This document shows positions 18,929-27,334 of a DNA stretch of 64,000 nt, in pieces. Source of the stretch: JAGQOZ01 sp041399205 (lineage in GTDB: Bacteria; Planctomycetota; Planctomycetia; Pirellulales; Pirellulaceae); contig JAWKTK010000020.1 of the NCBI GenBank assembly GCA_041399205.1, positions 1-64,000 of the forward strand, written 5' to 3'. A program made the translations under genes and the position numbers. Position 1 is the stretch's first letter; each line of letters opens with the position of its first letter. The notes below the pieces were generated by a model that saw only the letters and a program-made list of their open reading frames with translations, did no database searches and was not told the DNA's origin.

Positions 18929-20514
18929 TTGTGCTGGTAGATTACGCATCGCCTTCGGTGTTTGCGGCCAATCGAGACATCAATGATTTGGGTTTTGCCA
19001 CCAACTCGCGCAGACCAGTACGGTTTCACGGTACAGTGGTGAAACACGGCTTTCCGCTCCGCATTGCCTTGCGAGCATTAGGTGAAACCATTTGGTCCGA
19101 CGACACTTGGCTGGCCGCGTCGGACATTTTGGATCCGGTGATCACGGTCCATCCGGATCGCATTTTCTTGGAAGCGTTCAGTCAAGATCAATCAACATAT
19201 GCGTGCCTGATTGTTGATCCAGATGTTTTTGAAACGGACGGAAACATTCAAACCGGAACAACCAATATCGACTTTTCCGCTTGGCTGTGGGGCGCCTTGG
19301 GCGAAATGCGAACCAGCCGAAAAACGACCTTCAAAGTGGGCCTGGACGGTTTGGAAGTTGCCACAACCGGCGCCGGAGGTCGCTTTGAAAAGAAGGTCGA
19401 ATTACCCGATGCTTGGGTGCGAGGTTTCTTGCAAGTCCAGGCGGCCATGGCCATGCCGGGCACACGCTTGACGGTGAAGCCGATTGATTTGCTAAGTGCC
19501 ATTCGGTTTCTTCGCTATACCAAAGCCAAAATTTCACCTCGCGCCCTTCGCTATCATTTCGAACCGAACCAAGACGCGAAGCTGATCCTTGAACCATGGG
19601 AACAGGAAATCACCTTGGAAGGCGCGGAACATCATTATGCTCAGACCAAATCGATTCGCGTTTGGGGACGTCGGCGTTTGAAGCAAATAGAAGGACTTCT
19701 GCCGTTTGCGGAATCGGTCGACATCTACCTGAAGGGCAGGGCACTACCAAGTTTTTACGCGGTTAAATTGCCCGGCATGACATTCTTGCTGGGCGTTACC
19801 GGCTGGTCCGGCGCGGCATTTACCGATTCAGGTGGCTTTGATTTGTTGCAGACGGCGGCCGATGCCGATGACCAGCATTTGGCACCAGCGCTGCAGATTT
19901 TGCAGCAAGATTTTCATGTATCCGCGTCTGACTTGGCAACGCGTTTGCAGATCGATTCCACGGCGGCGGCTGCGCTATTAGTGCGATTGTGTCGCCAAGG
20001 TCGCTGCATGTTTGACGTGGAAACCAGGCGTTATCGCCATCGCGAATTGTTTGAAACGGCTGCCGATGAAGCGACACTTTTTCCGCCCGACATTCGACGC
20101 GAAAAGGCGACCGCATTCCAAACGCAAGGTGCAGTAAAGATTACGTCTTGTGTACCAGAAGAGACAAAGAAGCGAGTTCGCCTCAAATCGCCGGACGGAC
20201 CGCAGCACCGCGAAGTCACCTATCGTGATTGGCGAATTTTCGGCAACGTAGATACGTGCTCTGACGTAGAAGTGGTCGTCAACGATTCTGGGCGAATCAT
20301 CTTTGGACGTTGTTGTTGTGACTTCTTCCAACAGAATTTGATGAATATCGGGCCCTGTGAACACATCCTGGCCCTGTTTCAAGCCAGTGACGCGTTGCGA
20401 ACGGACCAGGCATCCAGCACGACTGCCGATGCACAACAGGCGTTTCGCGCTAGTCCAAATCGTTGGGAGGTTGACTCGGGCCACGCCATGGACGAAAACG
20501 ATGAAACAACCTGA
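18925..20514 (+). CDS. Winged-helix / SWIM zinc-finger protein (retron accessory, WHSWIM-like)
   Basis: The product has 529 residues from the ATG at 18925, which overlaps the upstream stop by 4 bases and has GGAGG 8 bases before it. The first 300 residues are unassigned. A winged-helix-like segment follows at about 322-375 (LQQDFHVSASDLATRLQIDSTAAAALLVRLCRQGRCMF, then RRYRH). The SWIM motif is Cys463-x-Cys465, 12 residues, then Cys478-x-His480 (GPCEHILALF), which should bind zinc and contact nucleic acid or protein. The tail is acidic and disordered. The stop is followed without a gap by the retron inverted repeat at 20515. With the ARM-like protein it probably forms the effector part of the retron. 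A direct role in binding msDNA is inference. Confidence 0.85.
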   Translation: MIVLVDYASPSVFAANRDINDLGFATNSRRPVRFHGTVVKHGFPLRIALRALGETIWSDDTWLAASDILDPVITVHPDRIFLEAFSQDQSTYACLIVDPDVFETDGNIQTGTTNIDFSAWLWGALGEMRTSRKTTFKVGLDGLEVATTGAGGRFEKKVELPDAWVRGFLQVQAAMAMPGTRLTVKPIDLLSAIRFLRYTKAKISPRALRYHFEPNQDAKLILEPWEQEITLEGAEHHYAQTKSIRVWGRRRLKQIEGLLPFAESVDIYLKGRALPSFYAVKLPGMTFLLGVTGWSGAAFTDSGGFDLLQTAADADDQHLAPALQILQQDFHVSASDLATRLQIDSTAAAALLVRLCRQGRCMFDVETRRYRHRELFETAADEATLFPPDIRREKATAFQTQGAVKITSCVPEETKKRVRLKSPDGPQHREVTYRDWRIFGNVDTCSDVEVVVNDSGRIIFGRCCCDFFQQNLMNIGPCEHILALFQASDALRTDQASSTTADAQQAFRASPNRWEVDSGHAMDENDETT

Positions 20515-20692
20515 CAGGACAATTGATGTTCGAACCAGCCGGCTTGCAACCAGCCAACGATACTGCGGTGTTTCGCCGCGGTGGCTTGCTGCGTGTATTA
20601 CGCCGCCACGGCTCCCACGTACGCAACGTGGGAGGCCACGAGTCCAAAGCCTTGCAAGTGGTGCACTGCCGGGTTCGAACATCATTGTCCTG
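20515..20692 (+). ncRNA. Retron msr-msd noncoding RNA (predicted)
   Basis: This 178-nt segment lies exactly between the SWIM stop and the reverse transcriptase. Its ends form an inverted repeat: 20515-20536 pairs with 20672-20692 through 21 base pairs with one bulged base. The core is GATGTTCGAACC (20525-20536) against GGTTCGAACATC (20672-20683). These are the expected a1 and a2. AGC follows a1 at 20537-20539, the usual context of the branching guanosine, making G20538 the candidate. Next come an msr-like hairpin GGCT/AGCC (20541-20555), then a 6-bp hairpin with a TTT loop (20565-20579), as in many msr. The msd part holds GTGGC/GCCAC (20581-20609, with an inner GCGT/ACGC stem) and a perfect 9-bp hairpin, 20612-20620 with 20626-20634, loop ACGCA. 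The msr/msd border is not determined. Confidence 0.8.
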
Positions 20693-20716
20693 AAAGCATG
20701 ATTGCGAGAGGCCGTT

Positions 20717-21991
20717 GTGGGACTTTGGAACTGGTTGAAAACATGGCTGCGGCCGCATCCAATCACGCGAAACATTGCCAACCTTGAGGGCGATCACGCT
20801 CAATCGGTAACGGAATTGGTTGACACCAGCGGCGGACCACTCAAGCCGCATCATCAGCGGCTGGCGGTCCGAGACGTTCGGTTTCTGCCCAAACCGCAAC
20901 GACCATCTTCGCTTCCGTCGTGGAGTCGTCCCGCCAAGCCAGTTGTCTTCTCGAAGACCGATGCACAACGTTTCTTTTCCGCTTCGCAGCGAACCAAAAA
21001 CCGCCAGCTACGCGACTTGGCCAGCGACACCGATCAGCTACAGCGCTACGGATTGCCCGAATGGAATTCGGAAGACGAAGTTGCCGCCGCGTTGGGTTTG
21101 ACGGTCAGCCAACTTCGACATTACAGCATCCATCGGCAACGAGAAACTTCGCCGCACTATGTCATGTTTGCCATTCGCAAACAGCAAGGCGGCCATCGCA
21201 TTATCCATGCTCCCAAACGGCGATTGAAGAAAATTCAGCGAATGCTTCTGGCAGAATTGGTTTCCAAATTGCCGGTCAGTGAGTTCGCGCACGGTTTTCG
21301 TCGGCAAAGATCGGTGGCCACCAACGCCGCACCTCATGTTGGTAAAGCCGTGGTCATCAAGTTGGACTTGGCAGACTGTTTTCCGTCGCTGCACTTTGGA
21401 CGTGTGCGCGGCCTCTTGATTGCACTCGGCTACAGCTACGTCGTCGCGACGACGCTGGCCATTGTGATGACCGAAGCAATTCGCCAACCTGTGGAAGCGG
21501 AAGGCAAGATCTACTACGTTCCGGTCGGCCAACGGTTTTGTGTTCAAGGTGCGCCGACCAGTCCCGGACTGTGCAACGCCATTCTGATGCGACTGGACCG
21601 CCGTTTGGCTGGGTTGGCCGCTAAGCACGGCTTCCAGTATTCTCGTTACGCAGATGACCTGACTCTTTCCGGCGACGATCCAGCCAAGGCACCGTATCTG
21701 GTAGCGATGGCCGGCAAGATTATTCGCGACGAAGGTTTTCGCGTAAACCGCAAGAAGACTCGAGTTCTTCGACCATCCAGGCGTCAGCAAATCACGGGAG
21801 TGGTGGTCAACCAACACGCCGGTCTTTCACGAACCGCGCGACGTCGCCTTCGCGCCGCCATCCATCAGCTGTCGGCCAACGATACGCATTCGCGAAATCA
21901 GATCATCGGCAAGATTGCCTATCTCCGCATGCTGAACCCAGATCAAGCCGCGCCGCTACAAGCGGCATTGGACGCCAAGCTGCAGTATTGA
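20717..21991 (+). CDS. Retron-type reverse transcriptase
   Basis: The GTG at 20717 has GAGAGG 5 bases upstream and is favoured over the in-frame TTG at 20702 (424 residues). All main retron RT motifs are present: NAxxH as NAAPH (203-207), motif A LDLADCFPS (Asp217, Asp220), QGAPTSPGLCN (277-287), catalytic YADDLTLSG (311-319) and ITGVVVN (359-365, the VTG-like block). An N-terminal extension of about 110 residues precedes an HTH-like stretch (VAAALGLTVSQLRHYSIH) and the first RT block (GGHRIIHAPKRRLKKIQR). No group II intron maturase domain is present. It would copy the msd of the RNA encoded just upstream. All catalytic residues are intact. Confidence 0.93.
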   Translation: MGLWNWLKTWLRPHPITRNIANLEGDHAQSVTELVDTSGGPLKPHHQRLAVRDVRFLPKPQRPSSLPSWSRPAKPVVFSKTDAQRFFSASQRTKNRQLRDLASDTDQLQRYGLPEWNSEDEVAAALGLTVSQLRHYSIHRQRETSPHYVMFAIRKQQGGHRIIHAPKRRLKKIQRMLLAELVSKLPVSEFAHGFRRQRSVATNAAPHVGKAVVIKLDLADCFPSLHFGRVRGLLIALGYSYVVATTLAIVMTEAIRQPVEAEGKIYYVPVGQRFCVQGAPTSPGLCNAILMRLDRRLAGLAAKHGFQYSRYADDLTLSGDDPAKAPYLVAMAGKIIRDEGFRVNRKKTRVLRPSRRQQITGVVVNQHAGLSRTARRRLRAAIHQLSANDTHSRNQIIGKIAYLRMLNPDQAAPLQAALDAKLQY

Positions 21992-22084
21992 CATTTTCGG
22001 GCAGCGTGGTTGTCGTTTAAATGATTTCGCCTAAACGAATGACATCGTTTTGAAGTTGCGCATTCGCGTTTTCCAGCGGAACAT

Positions 22085-22250
22085 CCTAGCCCGAAGCGTC
22101 AGCGAGGGACCAAAGAAACACTCCGTTTTCCCTCACTTACGTGTCGGGCTAGGAAAGACCGCAGCAGCAATCTTTTCCCTCACTTACGTGTCGGGCGAGG
22201 AAAGACCGAAGCAGCAATCTTTTCCACTCGCTGACGTGTCGGGCTAGGAA
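22085..22250. repeat. Dispersed palindromic repeat family (CTAGCCCGAAGCGT...GCGAGG)
   Basis: One forward copy (22085-22109, CCTAGCCCGAAGCG core) and three reverse-complement copies ending in GTGTCGGGCTAGG or a variant (about 22129-22153, 22175-22200, 22221-22248) lie downstream of the RT. The same family recurs at 52498-52593. Together they can form long hairpins and may end transcription of the retron operon. Confidence 0.75.
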
Positions 22251-22282
22251 AAAGAGCAACTTCAAGATGCTATATCGAGATT

Positions 22283-22418
22283 ACTTCGTGCTGTTCGTGT
22301 CCTTCGCAGCGAACGTGCGAACATGAAAGCGGCGGCGTCCGTAGTTGTGCATCGTAAGTAAAAGCCATTTTCAAAACGCAACGTTCGGCGGGTGCGAAGG
22401 ACACGAGCAACACGAAGT
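22283..22418. repeat. 26-nt imperfect inverted repeat
   Basis: 22283-22308 and 22393-22418 are reverse complements with about two mismatches (ACTTCGTGCTGTTCGTGTCC against GGACACGAGCAACACGAAGT). The 84-base spacer has no gene. It lies between the converging RT and csrA genes and could terminate both, or be a remnant of a small mobile repeat. Confidence 0.6.
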
Positions 22419-22453
22419 CCTTTCGTGTTCTCATTGGCAACGGACTTGTCTCC

Positions 22454-22927
22454 CTACACATTGGCCGACGAAGTTCGTTCTTGCATTCGTCCCACGGTCC
22501 AGCCGTCCGGATGCAGCGAACGACGCTGTCCGGCGGTTGTCGTAGTAGATTGACAACGTGACTGAGCATCGTTCTCTTGGACGCGGCATCGCTTGGGCAA
22601 CTTCTGCAACAGCGGCAACGTTCCCGTGGCGGACGAATCCAAGGAACAGCGAACTGTCGAGTCGGCCTTGTTCGTTGCTGGCATCACGGCACTTCCAGCA
22701 ACCGAATTCGCGCTGTTGGCGGGCGAAGATGAAGCGGTATGCCGAAAGCGACCAGAATCGCTGGACATGTCCGGCCGCGTTTCGTTCAGTTCGCTACGAA
22801 TCACTCGCATGTTCTGAGGTGCTTCAATCCCCAGCAAGATCGACTTGCCTTTTCGTTTGAGCACCGTGATGGTGATGTTGCCGCCGATGTGAATCTTGTC
22901 GTTAATCTTTCTCGATAGTACCAGCAT
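22454..22927 (-). CDS. csrA: CsrA/RsmA-type RNA-binding regulator with a long C-terminal tail
   Basis: The ATG at 22927 has GGAG upstream and starts the canonical MLVLSRKINDKIHIGGNITI; the longer frame from 23074 is not supported. Residues 1-55 are a full CsrA domain, including the GIEAPQNMRVIRSEL block that forms the RNA-binding edge. The frame then stays open for about 100 more residues, rich in Ser, Ala, Thr and Arg, giving 157 residues instead of the usual 60-70. The tail looks disordered, with no known domain. CsrA proteins bind GGA motifs in mRNA leaders. The tail may be genuine or result from a frameshift past a normal stop. Confidence 0.9.
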   Translation of the reverse strand: MLVLSRKINDKIHIGGNITITVLKRKGKSILLGIEAPQNMRVIRSELNETRPDMSSDSGRFRHTASSSPANSANSVAGSAVMPATNKADSTVRCSLDSSATGTLPLLQKLPKRCRVQENDAQSRCQSTTTTAGQRRSLHPDGWTVGRMQERTSSANV

Positions 22928-23137
22928 GACCTTCTCCTTTAGGCAGATGAACTGCAAATCGTTCCAGATAAGATTTGGTTGAAGTGATGTCCCAACCCTA
23001 AAGCACAGCCCATGCCAATCGCCGCCACATTCCGCTAAACACTTACCAAACAAGCACTTAGGAGAATCGCTCAATTTTTACGGCGTTCTAACCGACGCAC
23101 GTTTTTACAATCGATTGCAAATTGGTCATTTCGCATG

Positions 23138-23173
23138 AAAAAAGGCTCGGTGCCACATGGGACACCGAGCCTT
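23138..23173 (-). terminator. Rho-independent terminator after the Gfo/Idh gene
   Basis: AAGGCTCGGTG (23142-23152) pairs perfectly with CACCGAGCCTT (23163-23173). On the minus strand the hairpin is followed by a run of T (A-run 23138-23143 on the plus strand). It ends the 24745-23288 gene. The plus strand also has a T-rich side, so it may work both ways. Confidence 0.85.
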
Positions 23174-23287
23174 CTTTTTAAGACTTATCGGCAGTTTTTG
23201 GTCGTTTGAGACGACGTGACGTAACGAAGCTCTGAGAAAGAAACAAGGATTCGTAACCTCACCCACTACAGACGAATCTGCAGTCGC

Positions 23288-24745
23288 TTAGACGTCCGCC
23301 ACTTTGGGAATATCGAATTCTGGATTGTGCGGATCCGCCAGCAGTTGATTTGCTTCTTCTGCGAATTCACCGGTGTGGCGTTCGGTTTCCGGATCAAACG
23401 TCAGCCACGGCCCTACAGTGTATTCGGCACCGTCTTCCGGAATCCCGACACCGTCTTTCATGATTTCATGCAACTGCATGAAATGTTCATACGCGTCGCT
23501 GTTTTCGGCAAAACCGCCCGCCTTCGAATTAAACGGCACCTGCTTGCCCAAGCGATACGAATTGTTCATCAAATGGCCCATGACACAACCGTAGTGTGCA
23601 TCTTCCACGTTGCCATTCGCCATGCTCGGATCGTTCGCTCGAACCGCACTGATAAACGCGCCCCAGTTTCCACCAGGCGTTACCTTGCCCTTGGGCAGAT
23701 CCAGCGGTTCTGCTTTATCACTTCCGGGGCGAATAATCTTGTATTCGCCTTCGCCCACAATTTTACTACCGTCTTCCAAGTAGTATTCGTTAATCACTTG
23801 GTGCTTGTAGCCTTTGTGATTGACGTTGCGAACGTTGAAGAAGACCATTTGGCCGTTTGGATATTCAGCCATTGCAAACATGGTATTGGGCGTTTCGCCT
23901 TGATCGTTCCATTGGAACCGTCCACCGAGCGCCATGATTCGCGTGGGATGCGTTTGATCTTTGTCAAGCGCCCAACGAGCGACATCCAACTGGTGCGTCC
24001 CTTGGTTGTTCATGTCACCGTTGCCCGTGTTCCAGAACCAGTGCCAATTGTAGTGCACATAATTGTCATGGTATTGATCAATGACGGCGGGGCCTTTCCA
24101 CAGATTCCAATCCAAATTTGCCGGCGGATCACCGGGTGGCTTGTGCCCGATGCTGCCGCGAGGCTTGCAGCAATAGCCGTAAGCGATTTTAAGTCTTGGC
24201 AATGTGCCGTCTTGTAACGCTTCATGCAGACCGGCGATACCAGCGTCGCTACGTCGTTGAGTACCGTGCTGAATGACGACTCCGTATTTTTTTTGTGCCT
24301 CCACACAAACTCGACCTTCCATGACGTCATGGCTCATCGGTTTTTCTACGTAGACATGTTTGCCCGCCTGAGCAGCTCGAATGGTCATCAGCGAATGCCA
24401 ATGGTTAGGCGCGGCAACGGTCAGCGCGTCGACGTTCTTGTCATCCAATGCTTCGCGGAAGTCGGCCACGCCTTTGGGCTTCTGGCCTCGAGCTTCCAAC
24501 TTTTCCAGTGTCCGAGCCAACACTTTGCTGTCAGGATCAATCACGTAGGCAACTTCGACATTGTCTTGACCAAGGAAACCGTCCAGATGACTTTTGCCTC
24601 GACCATTCAAGCCGGCCACGGCAATGCGGACTCGGTCGTTCGCTCGAGCAATGTTAGCGGTTGATTTGGTGCCCGTGATCAGGAAGGAGGCACCGACGGC
24701 TGCGGACGACGTTTGGAGAAAACGTCGGCGAGTGGTGTTGGACAT
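23288..24745 (-). CDS. Gfo/Idh/MocA family oxidoreductase with Tat signal
   Basis: The product has 485 residues. The N-terminus is a twin-arginine signal (TTRRRFLQTSSAAVGASFLITG), so it is exported folded. A Rossmann NAD(P)-binding domain follows (VRIAVAGLNGRGKSHLDGF, then VAAPNHWHSLMTIRAAQAGKHVYVEKPM with the catalytic-region EKP). The C-terminal domain has HWFWNTGNGDMNNQGTHQLDVARWAL. Planctomycetes carry many such sugar or polyol dehydrogenases. The substrate is unknown. A strong terminator follows. Confidence 0.93.
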   Translation of the reverse strand: MSNTTRRRFLQTSSAAVGASFLITGTKSTANIARANDRVRIAVAGLNGRGKSHLDGFLGQDNVEVAYVIDPDSKVLARTLEKLEARGQKPKGVADFREALDDKNVDALTVAAPNHWHSLMTIRAAQAGKHVYVEKPMSHDVMEGRVCVEAQKKYGVVIQHGTQRRSDAGIAGLHEALQDGTLPRLKIAYGYCCKPRGSIGHKPPGDPPANLDWNLWKGPAVIDQYHDNYVHYNWHWFWNTGNGDMNNQGTHQLDVARWALDKDQTHPTRIMALGGRFQWNDQGETPNTMFAMAEYPNGQMVFFNVRNVNHKGYKHQVINEYYLEDGSKIVGEGEYKIIRPGSDKAEPLDLPKGKVTPGGNWGAFISAVRANDPSMANGNVEDAHYGCVMGHLMNNSYRLGKQVPFNSKAGGFAENSDAYEHFMQLHEIMKDGVGIPEDGAEYTVGPWLTFDPETERHTGEFAEEANQLLADPHNPEFDIPKVADV

Positions 24746-24974
24746 GCTTATCCCTTTACATGATAAAACAGCTGGGTAGGTTTTTACGAACCAACATTGT
24801 ACTCGATCTTGCGACGCCTTTGGACGTGGAAAGAACGGGCGAATCCAGCGAAAAATGACATTATTCGGCCGCTTTTGCGATTGGATTTTCCGTCAAACGA
24901 ACGGTTTCCTGACGTAGTGAATTTGCTGATGATTCTGTTGCGGCAGCTAAGCGTGGATGTCCATGCGAAACGGG

Positions 24975-25385
24975 CTAGCGTTTCTTCAAACGCTTATGCT
25001 TTCGTTCCATATGCACGAAGTACGATCCGTCGGGTTCAAATGCCAGGGAACGAATCACCGAATGTCGCCGGTGTATTTTGGGAGTCGAAGGCCTTGGCGA
25101 GCTGATTAGCGATAAATGGTTGATCTTTTTCGTCGATTCGACAAAGCCGATTAGCAAGAACATGCTCTGATCCATTTCAAAGCACAAGTGATCTTCGTTG
25201 GGTAGCTTCTGCAATTCCAGGAACTGCGAATCGTCTATTCCGTGACGTTTCAAGACATCGACGGCGTCTCCAACCATGTCGCCGACTTTAATCCTATCAT
25301 CGGCTGGTTCGGCAGACACAAAATGCGTCGCGGTAACCAGGAACGCCAAGATCACACCAACACAGGCATTTGATTTCTGTTTCAT
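24975..25385 (-). CDS. Small exported protein of unknown function
   Basis: The product has 136 residues. A signal peptide (MKQKSNACVGVILAFLVTATHFVSA) precedes a compact domain with DRIKVGDMVGDAVDVLKRHGID, which resembles the start of SmpA/BamE-like or similar small lipoprotein folds without enough detail to call. The C-terminus is very basic (RKHKRLKKR). It stands alone between the Tat oxidoreductase and the AAA ATPase, transcribed away from the latter. Confidence 0.6.
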   Translation of the reverse strand: MKQKSNACVGVILAFLVTATHFVSAEPADDRIKVGDMVGDAVDVLKRHGIDDSQFLELQKLPNEDHLCFEMDQSMFLLIGFVESTKKINHLSLISSPRPSTPKIHRRHSVIRSLAFEPDGSYFVHMERKHKRLKKR

Positions 25386-25542
25386 TTCGATCTCGAATCA
25401 ATTGAATATTCGCCTTCGAATGAAATCTGCCACCGTCGTTTTACCGCAGTCCAGATTTCATTCACTTGCCGACTGCCCATCCGTTCTATAATGTGACTCG
25501 AATCATCTTTTGCGTAAAGCAGAATTGGAAACGGAGCTTGGC

Positions 25543-26964
<1,422 letters not shown>

Positions 26965-27022
26965 CGCTGAAATGGGGAAACGGCCTAACGCTGGGAATCA
27001 CTCCTTTTTACAGTTCACACCG

Positions 27023-27106
27023 GAGCTTCAGTTCATCACGCCCAGGCTACAGTTCATCACGCCCAGGCTACAGTTCATCACGCCCAGGCTACAGTTCATC
27101 ACGACG
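27023..27106. repeat. Four tandem copies of a 21-bp unit
   Basis: AGGCTACAGTTCATCACG plus CCC is repeated exactly at 27044-27064 and 27065-27085. Partial or variant copies precede (27023-27043) and follow (27086-27106). The last runs into a hairpin TCATCACG/CGTGATGA that shares sequence with the next array. Confidence 0.85.
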
Positions 27107-27128
27107 GAGCGTGATGAGCACTATAGTC

Positions 27129-27310
27129 GGCACTCATTACCGACGTGATAAAAAAAAGTACTCATCACGCTCCGTCGTGATGAAAAAAAAAGGACTCATT
27201 ACCGACGTGATGAAAAAAAGTACTCATCACGCTCCGTCGTGATGAAAAAAAGGACTCATTACCGACGTGATGCAAAAAAGTACTCATCACGCTCCGTCGT
27301 GATGAAAAAA
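27129..27310. repeat. Three tandem copies of a 60-bp unit made of two hairpin-like blocks
   Basis: The units 27191-27250 and 27251-27310 differ at one position, and a first variant copy covers about 27129-27190. Each unit carries ACTCATTACCGACGTGATG plus an A-run, then ACTCATCACGCTCCGTCGTGATG plus an A-run; the second block is a palindrome (TCATCACG...CGTGATGA). The array ends at the presumed leader of the vWA gene and could form terminator-like or attenuator hairpins. The A-runs make it prone to indels. Confidence 0.85.
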
Positions 27311-27334
27311 ATCCAACCAAACGGATCAGCAACC

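Noticed and set aside
20672..20692. GGTTCGAAC resembling a tRNA T-arm
   Set aside because: No acceptor, D-arm or anticodon arm can be built around it, and it pairs perfectly with 20525-20536 as the retron a2 repeat.
20719..21817. Long minus-strand ORFs across the reverse transcriptase
   Set aside because: They are antisense shadows; the plus frame carries all RT motifs.
17048..21991. Group II intron as the source of the reverse transcriptase
   Set aside because: There is no maturase or endonuclease domain and no intron ends. The NAxxH and VTG-like motifs and the a1/a2 repeat fit a retron.
23327..24217. 296-residue plus-strand ORF
   Set aside because: It lies fully antisense to the Tat oxidoreductase, and its sequence has no domain features.
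27129..27310. Possible CRISPR array
   Set aside because: The units are adjoining tandem copies with no unique spacers, and no cas genes are nearby.
27239..27334. Upstream extension of the vWA reading frame
   Set aside because: It translates the 60-bp repeat into a basic low-complexity peptide, so the start is placed at 27335 (or at 27302).
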